DNA of 32,950 nt from Streptococcaceae bacterium. Lineage in GTDB: Bacteria > Bacillota > Bacilli > Lactobacillales > Streptococcaceae. Location of the stretch: contig JAISXW010000033.1 in NCBI GenBank assembly GCA_031270325.1, positions 1 through 32,950 of the forward strand, written 5' to 3'. The notes beneath the pieces are model-generated. The model was not told where the DNA came from, searched no databases, and saw only the letters and a program-made list of their open reading frames with translations. The position numbers and the translations under genes were made by a program. Positions 26,489 through 32,950 of this stretch are shown in pieces (position 1 is the stretch's first letter; each line of letters starts with the position of its first letter).

Positions 26489-27511
26489 TCAGGAGTCAAA
26501 AGTCAGGCTTGGTCGGGCATTTAAGGTTAAGTCCGCAAGATGACCCTGAGTGAGTTCACAGACACTGGCATAGGCAATCATCCCCGCATTGTCGCCACAC
26601 AATCTGAGCGGCGGAATGATGACCTCAACATCGCTGATCTCATCAGCAAGCCGTTGGCGTAAGCCTTGATTAGCTGCCACGCCGCCGGCTACGACTAGCA
26701 TCTTGACCGGAAATGCTGCTAAGGCACGTTGGGTCTTAGCGATTAAGACATCTAGGACTGCTGCTTGGAAACTGGCTGCCAAATCTGCTTGGTCCAAAGT
26801 CTGCCCTTTTTGCTGCGCATGATGGACCGTGTTAATAAAAGCAGACTTGAGACCCGAAAAACTAAACTCAAGGGCAGGATCATCGTGTTTCATCATGGCA
26901 CGTGGAAAGTCAAAAACGTCTTGTCCTTGATGGGCTAGAGCATCAATTTCTTTACCGGCAGGATAGGTTAAATTCATGACCCGTCCGACCTTGTCATAGG
27001 CTTCGCCAACCGCATCATCACGTGTTTCACCAATGATTTTGTAGTCGCCAGCAGCTGCCATGTAGACCAGTTCCGTATGGCCACCGCTGACTAGCAAAGC
27101 CATCAAGGGAAAGGCAAGCGGTTTGACCTGACGTGCCGCCCAGAGATGTCCCGCCATATGATTGACAGGCACTAAGGGAAGTTGGTGCGCCCAAGCAAAA
27201 GCCTTAGCAGCCGCCACGCCGACTAATAACGCCCCGACCAGACCTGGCCCTTCCGTCACAGCTACTGCGGTCAACTCATCTGCCGTAATCTTGGCTTCTG
27301 CCAAAGCATCATTGAGACAGGTCGTAATGACCTCCACATGATGCCGGCTGGCGACCTCTGGGACAACGCCCCCAAAACGTTTGTGACTCTCAATCTGACT
27401 AGCGATAATGTTACTCAAAAGCAGCTCGCCATTCTTTAAAACGGCGACACTGGTCTCATCGCAGGAAGTTTCAAAAGCTAATATGTACTCATCTGTCTTG
27501 TGTGCTGTCAT
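26489..27511 (-). CDS. tsaD: tRNA N6-adenosine threonylcarbamoyltransferase TsaD
   Basis: The catalytic subunit that, with TsaB and TsaE, transfers threonylcarbamoyl to A37 of ANN-decoding tRNAs. The 340-residue protein has the usual length. The metal-binding motif is His118 and His122 in NHMAGH, with [12 protein letters not shown] near the start, [13 protein letters not shown] (86-98), [10 protein letters not shown], and the C-terminal [10 protein letters not shown] and [11 protein letters not shown] segments. Its ATG overlaps the end of the RimI-like gene by 4 nt. TsaB is encoded 1.2 kb upstream in the same direction; TsaE is not in the window. Confidence 0.97.
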   Translation of the reverse strand: MTAHKTDEYILAFETSCDETSVAVLKNGELLLSNIIASQIESHKRFGGVVPEVASRHHVEVITTCLNDALAEAKITADELTAVAVTEGPGLVGALLVGVAAAKAFAWAHQLPLVPVNHMAGHLWAARQVKPLAFPLMALLVSGGHTELVYMAAAGDYKIIGETRDDAVGEAYDKVGRVMNLTYPAGKEIDALAHQGQDVFDFPRAMMKHDDPALEFSFSGLKSAFINTVHHAQQKGQTLDQADLAASFQAAVLDVLIAKTQRALAAFPVKMLVVAGGVAANQGLRQRLADEISDVEVIIPPLRLCGDNAGMIAYASVCELTQGHLADLTLNARPSLTFDS

Positions 27512-27954
27512 GTCTCTCTTTTCATTAAAATCGCATCTTCTCTTGGGTTCTGATAATAATCCTGTCGCCTATAATAGGCCTCAAACCCAAACTTATCATA
27601 AAGATGTCGGGCTGTGTGATTGGCGGCACGCACCTCCAAAAATAGTTTCCCCGGCATCTCTGCTAATTGTTGTAGCAAAAGACTGGCAATCCCTTGACCT
27701 TGAAAGGCTGGGCTAACCGCTAGATTGGTCAGTTCACTCTCATCCATCACGACCGAAAGCGCTAAAAAGCCAACCAGTTCCTCTGCTTCAGAAAAAGCCA
27801 GATAATAGACTGTATCGTCACGCAAAAGATCCGCAAAAGTTTGCTCAAAAGTCCAAGCTGACGGCGCATCATTTTCTGCCAAAATCGTCTGAATAGCGAC
27901 TGCAAGGTCTCGATAACAGTCTGTCAGAACATTCACTTGTCGAATCCTTACCAT
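27508..27954 (-). CDS. rimI: RimI-like GNAT acetyltransferase
   Basis: A 148-residue GNAT protein. RimI enzymes acetylate the N-terminal alanine of ribosomal protein S18 using acetyl-CoA. The acetyl-CoA loop is [16 protein letters not shown] (near 84-99), the conserved LTNLAVSP precedes it, and the C-terminal [29 protein letters not shown] is strongly RimI-like. It overlaps tsaD by 4 nt, the canonical rimI-tsaD pairing. Another RimI-like gene lies just upstream, so which of the two acts on S18 is open; the tsaD-linked one is the likelier. Confidence 0.85.
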   Translation of the reverse strand: MVRIRQVNVLTDCYRDLAVAIQTILAENDAPSAWTFEQTFADLLRDDTVYYLAFSEAEELVGFLALSVVMDESELTNLAVSPAFQGQGIASLLLQQLAEMPGKLFLEVRAANHTARHLYDKFGFEAYYRRQDYYQNPREDAILMKRET

Positions 27955-27985
27955 GCCATCTCCTTTCTAAGTCTAGCTTTTATTT

Positions 27986-28120
27986 GAGGGCATCCTATTA
28001 ACTAGATTTTTGCTCTCTGAGACAGATTGCTTGACTGACAAGGCGATCGACGACAGCCATGTGGTTCATGGATTGAGGAGATCAACGATATCAGGTAAGA
28101 AATCTGTCCACAGGCGAATC
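27986..28120. repeat. Imperfect palindromic element, copy 1
   Basis: The left arm (27986-28032, with ATTAACTAGATTTTTGCTCT) and the right arm (about 28094-28120, with AAGAAATCTGTCCACAGGCG) are imperfect inverted repeats. The element aligns with 29776-29900 along both arms. This copy has about 35 extra internal bases with their own hairpin (CCATG-N5-CATGG). It occupies the 193-bp gap between the two acetyltransferase genes. Confidence 0.7.
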
Positions 28121-28147
28121 ATGAGTTATTGTTATTATAGAAGTGTC

Positions 28148-28711
28148 TTAAATAGAGGCACTTAGGACTTTTTCCATCCACAAGCCGTCCAATTGGTTGT
28201 CATAGTACCTCGTCAAGATTTCTTTAGTCTCAAATCCCAACTCGCGATACATGGCTTGCGCAGCTAAATTATCACGTTTAACTTCCAATGTTAAGCGCTC
28301 AATCCCTAATTGTCCCATGAGCTGTGTCATTCTCTTGACCAGATTCGAGCCAATGCCTTGCCTTTGATAAGCTGACCGAACAGCTAAATTCGACAAATGC
28401 ACCGCATTTTTCTCAGGGATAAACCGTGCTCCGATAAAACCGACAATCTGGCCATTCGCCTCTGCTGTCAGAAAGATCGCCCAATCATTAGCTTTGATTT
28501 CATGCTCAAAATGCGAAAAAGTCCATGGGGTCTCCCCCTCATAGACGTCTCGCTCTATTGCCAAAAAACTAACAATGTCCTCGCTTTCAGAAATCCGATA
28601 ACGTGCCTGATCGATGATGACATCCAAGTCAACATCATCAAAAGTCCGATATTTGCGAAAGACCTGTCCTTCAAATTTTTTGAATATAGTGTGCATCAGT
28701 TGCTTGATCAT
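28148..28711 (-). CDS. Second RimI-like GNAT acetyltransferase
   Basis: A 187-residue GNAT-fold protein with an N-terminal extension of about 40 residues compared with the other RimI-like gene. The motif HLSNLAVRSAYQRQGIGSNLVKRM gives the acetyl-CoA site, and LEVKRDNLAAQAMYRELGFETKEILTRYY matches RimI-type C-termini. Its start overlaps the end of tsaB by 41 nt if the first ATG is used, or by 26 nt from the ATG at 28696. Being translationally joined to tsaB, it occupies the classical rimI place in streptococcal tsaB-rimI-tsaD clusters. The substrate is uncertain. A weak dyad (AAGTG/CACTT, 28141-28163) covers its stop codon. Confidence 0.82.
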   Translation of the reverse strand: MIKQLMHTIFKKFEGQVFRKYRTFDDVDLDVIIDQARYRISESEDIVSFLAIERDVYEGETPWTFSHFEHEIKANDWAIFLTAEANGQIVGFIGARFIPEKNAVHLSNLAVRSAYQRQGIGSNLVKRMTQLMGQLGIERLTLEVKRDNLAAQAMYRELGFETKEILTRYYDNQLDGLWMEKVLSASI

Positions 28712-29378
28712 TTGCGTGGGTCTCCAACCATTTTTCTTCTGCTTCGACTTTTTTCAAGTAGTTTGGGACAAAACTGTCCACTGCTACCGGAGGTTGTTTG
28801 CGTGCCAAACGAGCAATTTGATAAGCATTTGGCAAGCGCCGCTCAGGGTCTTCAATCAACTGGGCATGGGGCAACCGATCTAAAATCAAAGCACGAAAGG
28901 GGGCGACTTCCCCAGTAAAATAAACGCTTGCTTCATCTTTCAGACTCGCCAATAAGGTCTCCAACGGCGTATGACACTCTTGAGTAATCGGCACACCATT
29001 TTGATAGACCCCAGCATAGACATTTTGCCGTCTGGCATCAATCAAAGGCACGACCTTAGCAGTCACAGCGACATTAGCCGCAATCGCTGCCAAGCTCGAC
29101 ACCCCAACCAAGTCAATCTTTAGCGTACTGGCAAGAGTTTTAGCTGTCGTGACTGCGATCCGCAGACCAGTATAACTGCCCGGTCCGTGAGCCACCGCAA
29201 TCCGATCTAATTCCTTAGGCTTGACCCCTGCATGCGTCAGCAAAAAATCAATCGCCGGCATCAGCGTGATACTGTGGTTTTTCTTAATATTGAGGTCAAT
29301 CTTGCCAAGCAAGGTCTCATCTTCTGTCAAAGCAACAGACAAGGCTTGACTTGACGTATCAAAAGCTAATAGTTTCAT
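28671..29378 (-). CDS. tsaB: tRNA threonylcarbamoyladenosine biosynthesis protein TsaB
   Basis: The non-catalytic partner of TsaD in t6A37 formation; it has an ASKHA fold but lacks the metal-binding histidines. The start MKLLAFDTSSQALSVAL at 29378 fits the family; the frame is open 11 codons further, but those residues are unlike TsaB. That gives 235 residues. The segment IAVAHGPGSYTGLRIAVTTAKTLA is the family signature, and VPLIDARRQNVYAGVY follows. An AGGAAG lies 12 nt before the chosen ATG, which is a little far. It leads the minus-strand tsaB-rimI-rimI-tsaD series and is divergent from rpoY. Confidence 0.93.
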   Translation of the reverse strand: MKLLAFDTSSQALSVALTEDETLLGKIDLNIKKNHSITLMPAIDFLLTHAGVKPKELDRIAVAHGPGSYTGLRIAVTTAKTLASTLKIDLVGVSSLAAIAANVAVTAKVVPLIDARRQNVYAGVYQNGVPITQECHTPLETLLASLKDEASVYFTGEVAPFRALILDRLPHAQLIEDPERRLPNAYQIARLARKQPPVAVDSFVPNYLKKVEAEEKWLETHANDQATDAHYIQKI

Positions 29379-29441
29379 ATCTTGTGACTTCTTCCTGTCA
29401 TTTCCCAACATCAGCCCAAAGTGAGGGATTAAATGTGTTGG

Positions 29442-29470
29442 TTGAGTCTATAACTATTTTATGCTAAAAT
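29442..29470 (+). promoter_or_regulatory. rpoY promoter
   Basis: TTGAGT (29442-29447), a 17-bp spacer and TAAAAT (29465-29470), with TG one base upstream of the -10. The leader to the rpoY ATG is about 70 nt. No other promoter of this quality was seen before rnjA. Confidence 0.75.
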
Positions 29471-29546
29471 ATAAGTAATTGCAATACTGCGACCTTTTCG
29501 TGAAGGTGCTCCTGTAAAATTAAACCACTAGATATTGGAGAAAAAC

Positions 29547-29777
29547 ATGCTTTTTAAAGTCTTTTATCAAGAATCAAAGAAACGTAGTCCCAAACGTGAA
29601 GCAACCCATGCTTTGTTTTTAGAAATTGATGCGGCTAGTTATCATGAGGGGATCATCAAAGCTCGTGACCTCATCCGTGAACACACAGCCTATCATGTCG
29701 AATACATCGATGCCATTAGCGCTGAACAAGCAGCCTACGAAAAAGAAACGACTGGCTTTGATATTACGCATTTTTAA
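29547..29777 (+). CDS. rpoY: RNA polymerase epsilon subunit
   Basis: A small Firmicutes-specific RNA polymerase subunit (formerly DUF1447). The 76-residue protein begins MLFKVFYQESKKRSPKRE and ends ETTGFDITHF, both typical. GGAG six bases before the ATG at 29547 fixes the start; an upstream TTG at 29535 is also open but would place that ribosome site inside the gene. Pairing with rnjA is a conserved feature of the order. The stop codon coincides with the left end of an imperfect palindromic element. Confidence 0.95.
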   Translation: MLFKVFYQESKKRSPKREATHALFLEIDAASYHEGIIKARDLIREHTAYHVEYIDAISAEQAAYEKETTGFDITHF

Positions 29778-29900
29778 GGGTACCTCAATCACTGGATTTT
29801 TGCTCTGTGAGATAGATTTCTCGTCTGACGAGGAGCTTAACGACTTCAGCCAAGAAATCTAACCATAGGCGAAAAGATCAGTTAATAGAGATGCCCTTAA
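29776..29900. repeat. Imperfect palindromic element, copy 2
   Basis: About 125 bp. The left arm (from 29776, with ACTGGATTTTTGCTCTGTG) pairs with the right arm (ending 29900, GGCGAAAAGATCAGTTAAT) over roughly 45 positions with mismatches. It aligns with copy 1 at 27986-28120. It begins at the rpoY stop codon and lies in the 339-bp rpoY-rnjA gap. That gap also holds partial stems at 29900-29930 and a terminator-like hairpin. Confidence 0.7.
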
Positions 29901-30062
29901 GGGCAAGACGGACACATTCGCTTGTCTTGCTGATAAAGGGATTTGTTCGCCTGACATCAGACAAACGTGAACTTTAACCTATTTATTTATTACTGGGCAA
30001 TCCTGCACGACAGCCTCCTCTCGCCCTTAAATTTTGAACCTATAACCTTCAGAAACCCTTAC

Positions 30063-30089
30063 AACTTGTGAGCGTATCACAAGTTTTTT
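30063..30089 (+). terminator. Terminator-like hairpin just before rnjA
   Basis: AACTTGTG, a 7-nt loop and CACAAGTT, a perfect 8-bp stem ending in six T. It ends 27 nt before the rnjA ATG. No promoter fits in the space after it, so transcripts of rnjA must read through it. Confidence 0.65.
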
Positions 30090-30116
30090 AAACAAGAAAA
30101 AATAGAAAAGAGACTT

Positions 30117-31814
30117 ATGAGCCAAAATAGCTATACCAACTTAACAATCAAACCTGATGAAGTCGCAGTTTTCGCCATTGGCGGACTCGGCGAAATCGGT
30201 AAAAACACTTACGGTGTCGAATATCAAGATGAGATCATCATCGTTGACGCTGGGATTAAATTCCCAGAAGATGACTTGCTCGGTGTTGACTATGTCATTC
30301 CAGATTATAGCTACATCGTTGAAAACCAAGACCGGATCAAAGGGGTCTTTATCACTCACGGTCACGAGGACCATATCGGTGGCATACCTTTCCTCCTCAA
30401 GCAGGCAAATGTGCCGATTTATGCCGGTCCCTTATCCCTTGCTTTAATTCGCGGTAAACTTGAAGAACACGGTTTACTGCGTGATGCCAAATTGTTTGAA
30501 ATCCACGCTGATGATACCATTGCCTTTAAACATTTAAAACTGTCATTTTTCCGGACCACGCACTCCATTCCCGAACCAATTGCTATGGTCATTGATACCC
30601 CTCAGGGAAAAATCGTGGCCACAGGTGACTTCAAGTTTGACTTTACGCCAGTTGGCGAACCTGCTGATTTACATCGGATGGCGGCGCTAGGAGAGGAAGG
30701 CGTCCTACTCCTCCTGTCTGATTCGACAAATGCTGAGATTCCGACCTTTTCCAACTCTGAAAAAGTTGTCGGTGCGTCTATCCAAAAGATATTTGAACGA
30801 ATTTCCGGCAGAATCATCTTTGCCTCATTTGCCTCCAATATCTTCCGCCTCCAACAAGCTGTGGAAGCTGCTGTCAAAACTGGGCGCAAGATTGTCGTCT
30901 TTGGTCGTTCGATGGAAAAAGCGATTGTCAATGGGATCGAACTCGGCTATATCAAAGCACCCAAAGATACCTTTATCGAGCCCGGAGAAGTCAATCAATA
31001 TCAACCACATGAACTTCTGATTATGTGTACGGGTTCTCAAGGCGAGCCAATGGCAGCACTCAGTCGGATTGCCAATGGCATGCACCGCTTCGTCACACTG
31101 CAAATGGGCGATACGGTAGTCTTCTCCTCTAATGCCATTCCCGGCAATACACATGGCGTTAATCAACTGATTAACCGCATTTCCGAGGCTGGAGCTGAAG
31201 TCATCTATGGCAAGATGAACAATATCCACACCTCTGGTCACGGCGGTCAGCAAGAACAAAAACTGATGTTGCGTTTGATTAAACCTAAATACTTCATGCC
31301 TGTGCATGGTGAATACCGGATGCTGAAAATCCATGCTGGTCTGGCGCAAGATACCGGTGTACCTAAGGAAAACTGCTTCATTTTTGAAAACGGTGATGTG
31401 CTGGCGCTAACAGCTGATTCCGCACGACCTGCCGGACATTTCAATGCCCAAGACACTTATGTTGATGGGAATGGTATCGGTGATATTGGCAATGCTGTCC
31501 TTCGTGATCGGCACGAACTTTCAGAAGATGGTGTCGTCCTCGCTGTTGCAACAGTTGACTTCAGATCTAAGATGATCCTAGCCGGCCCTGATATGCTCAG
31601 CCGTGGCTTTATCTATATGCGTGAGTCTGGTGATTTGATTCGCTCAGGTCAGCGCGTCTTGTTTAATGCCATTCGCAAGGCCATGTACGAAGAACACGCC
31701 AACGAAGCCAGTGTCGCACGTGCCATGACTGAAGCCCTTCGACCTTTCTTCTACCGTGAACTAGAACGAGAACCGATTATCATCTCCATGGTCTTAACAC
31801 CAGATAAGAAATAA
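30117..31814 (+). CDS. rnjA: Ribonuclease J1
   Basis: A 5'-to-3' exonuclease and endonuclease for mRNA decay and rRNA maturation, of the metallo-beta-lactamase/beta-CASP family. The 565-residue protein has metal motif HGHEDHIGG (near residue 79), ATGDFKFD near 163, the beta-CASP motifs including SDSTNAE and [16 protein letters not shown], and the late [32 protein letters not shown]. The start follows a purine-rich region (AAAAGAGACTT) without a classic ribosome site. It is in an apparent operon with rpoY, with a 339-bp gap. A strong terminator follows. Confidence 0.97.
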   Translation: MSQNSYTNLTIKPDEVAVFAIGGLGEIGKNTYGVEYQDEIIIVDAGIKFPEDDLLGVDYVIPDYSYIVENQDRIKGVFITHGHEDHIGGIPFLLKQANVPIYAGPLSLALIRGKLEEHGLLRDAKLFEIHADDTIAFKHLKLSFFRTTHSIPEPIAMVIDTPQGKIVATGDFKFDFTPVGEPADLHRMAALGEEGVLLLLSDSTNAEIPTFSNSEKVVGASIQKIFERISGRIIFASFASNIFRLQQAVEAAVKTGRKIVVFGRSMEKAIVNGIELGYIKAPKDTFIEPGEVNQYQPHELLIMCTGSQGEPMAALSRIANGMHRFVTLQMGDTVVFSSNAIPGNTHGVNQLINRISEAGAEVIYGKMNNIHTSGHGGQQEQKLMLRLIKPKYFMPVHGEYRMLKIHAGLAQDTGVPKENCFIFENGDVLALTADSARPAGHFNAQDTYVDGNGIGDIGNAVLRDRHELSEDGVVLAVATVDFRSKMILAGPDMLSRGFIYMRESGDLIRSGQRVLFNAIRKAMYEEHANEASVARAMTEALRPFFYRELEREPIIISMVLTPDKK

Positions 31815-31842
31815 AGACACTAAGGCTTGTGACGACAAGCTC

Positions 31843-31896
31843 ACCATAAAGGCGACCGATTCTAAGTTGAATCAGTCGCCTTTATGGTATTTTTTT
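31843..31896 (+). terminator. Intrinsic terminator of rnjA
   Basis: ACCATAAAGGCGAC followed by a mismatch and GATTC pairs with GAATC, mismatch, GTCGCCTTTATGGT (31869-31888), then ATTTTTTT. A stem of about 20 bp with one mismatch and a 6-nt loop; very strong. Confidence 0.93.
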
Positions 31897-31905
31897 CGGT
31901 TGTTC

Positions 31906-32422
31906 TTACTTTTTACTAGGGCAGCCTCGCTTTTTATTAGGATAGCCTAGCTTTTTACTAGGATAGCCTAGCTTTTTGCTAGAATAGCCTAGCTTTTTCG
32001 AGGCTGTCCTCACTTTTTACGAGAACAGCCTAACTTTTTACTAGGACGCTTTCACTTTTTGTGAGAACGTCCTAGCTTTTTACTAGGACGCTTTCACTTT
32101 TTGTGAGAACGCCCTAGCTTTTTTCTAGGATGTTTTCACTTTTTACGAGAATGCCCTAGCTTTTTTCTAGGACGCTTTCACTTTTTGTGAGAACGCCCTA
32201 GCTTTTTTCTAGGACGCTTTCACTTTTTACTAGAATTCCCTAGCTTTTTTCTAGGACGCTTTCACTTTTTACAAGAACAGCCTAGCTTTTTCTAGGATAT
32301 CCTCACTTTTTACGAGAACAGCCTAGCTTTTTCTAGGATGGGCTCACTTTTTACGAAAACGCCCTAGCTTTTCACTAGGACGGTTTCGATTTTTCTAGGA
32401 TGATCTCGTTTTTTCACTCGCT
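31906..32422. repeat. 21-bp-period array of small hairpins
   Basis: About 24 units of 20-21 bp, mostly exactly 21. Early units are of type GCCTAGCTTTTTACTAGGATA; from about 32030 they alternate with units of type TTCACTTTTTGTGAG, giving a 42-bp period. Each unit is itself a dyad around a T-rich loop, and pairs form larger ones: 32041-32075 is a 15-bp stem with two mismatches and a T5 loop. It fills the gap between the convergent rnjA and galE genes. No gene is seen in 31897-32449. Confidence 0.92.
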
Positions 32423-32449
32423 TGACCACCCTTTTAGTCGCTTAGTCGA

Positions 32450-32950
32450 TCAATCCTCATAGCCATTGGGGTGGTGTTGGTGCCAGTTCCAAGCATTTTG
32501 GATGATGTCTGAGAGTTTTTCGGTCGGTGTCCAGTCAAGGAGCTGCTGCGCCTTCGTGCTATCTGCCACTAGGGCATCTGGATCGCCGATACGGCGCGGC
32601 CCAATCTCTGAGGGAATGGCATGACCGGTTACTTGACGGGCGGTTTCTAGCACTTGGAGGTTAGAATAGCCTGTTTTAGTCCCGAGGTTAAAAGCATCTG
32701 ATGCCCCGCCTGCTTTGAGATAGGCCAAAGCCTTGATATGCGCATCAATCAGGTCGTTCATCCCGATATAGTCACGGACACAAGTCCCGTCTGCTGTCTG
32801 ATAGTCATCGCCATAAATCATGATCTTGTCTCGTTGGCCGAGGGCGACTTGCAAAATAATCGGAATCAAATGCGTTTCATTGCCATGTGCTTCGCCAATC
32901 GAGCCGTCAGGTTTGGCACCTGCCACGTTAAAATAGCGCAGTGCTACATA
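32450..32950 (-). CDS. galE: UDP-glucose 4-epimerase, C-terminal part
   Basis: Interconverts UDP-glucose and UDP-galactose in the Leloir pathway, with bound NAD. Only the last 166 residues are in the window; the gene runs off the edge at 32950 and its N-terminal Rossmann motif and catalytic YxxxK are not visible. The visible part begins YVALRYFNVAGA, the conserved region after the active site. It continues GNETHLIPIILQVALG, the segment GDDYQTADGTCVRDYIGMNDLIDAH, FNLGTKTGYS and PRRIGDPDALVADSTKA, all of GalE type. No terminator other than the adjacent repeat array is seen. Confidence 0.93.
   Translation of the reverse strand, partial: YVALRYFNVAGAKPDGSIGEAHGNETHLIPIILQVALGQRDKIMIYGDDYQTADGTCVRDYIGMNDLIDAHIKALAYLKAGGASDAFNLGTKTGYSNLQVLETARQVTGHAIPSEIGPRRIGDPDALVADSTKAQQLLDWTPTEKLSDIIQNAWNWHQHHPNGYED

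Noticed and set aside
31906..32422. CRISPR array
   Set aside because: The units are contiguous and lack unique spacers, the period of 21 bp is far too short, and no cas gene is nearby. The same applies to the arrays at 6791, 7131, 16034 and 26366.

Overview
The window looks like a chromosomal segment of a low-GC Gram-positive coccus of the family Streptococcaceae, most likely Lactococcus or a close relative (Pseudolactococcus-like). Evidence for this is the gene set and order: dnaB-dnaI after nrdR, ccrZ beside trmB, gdpP-rplI-dnaC as one unit, tsaB-rimI-tsaD beside rpoY-rnjA, and a YhgE/Pip-type membrane protein. The species call is inference; no rRNA or tRNA gene was seen.

Layout. 1-6.7 kb (minus strand): argF with an ARG-box-like promoter, then ccrZ, trmB, nrdR, dnaB, dnaI and a nitroreductase, with veg at the upstream end. 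These cover replication initiation, cell-cycle control and dNTP regulation. 6.7-7.3 kb is a gene-free stretch full of short repeats. 7.3-11.1 kb: gdpP, rplI and dnaC (c-di-AMP hydrolysis, ribosomal protein L9, replicative helicase). 11.3-14.2 kb: a HAD phosphatase, aspartate kinase on the plus strand, and thiol peroxidase. 14.26-15.86 kb: a secreted glycine-rich protein whose start codon is separated from its body by 17 copies of a tetranucleotide. 15.9-16.9 kb: a strong promoter and a large 21-bp-period array. 16.9-20.7 kb: pgi and a YhgE-type protein. 21.3-24.8 kb: an operon of ABC permease, ABC ATPase and a kinase-less PASTA protein. 25.2-26.4 kb: a flavoprotein on the plus strand. 26.5-29.4 kb: the tRNA t6A genes tsaB and tsaD with two GNAT acetyltransferases. 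29.5-31.8 kb (plus): rpoY and rnjA. 31.9-32.4 kb: another 21-bp-period array. 32.45 kb to the edge: the 3' part of galE.

The genes are mostly housekeeping; the novelty is in the spaces between them. The strongest signal is a probable contingency (phase-variation) locus. A good promoter, an AGGAG ribosome site and an ATG are followed by (AACG)17 and then a surface-protein reading frame that is out of frame at 17 units and in frame at 15 or 18. Second, at least five intergenic arrays of three or four unrelated sequences share one architecture: palindromic units repeated head to tail at 21 or 22 bp, two helical turns. Third, two families of MITE-like imperfect palindromes occur twice each. Fourth, an intrinsic-terminator-like hairpin sits 28 bp before the rnjA start.
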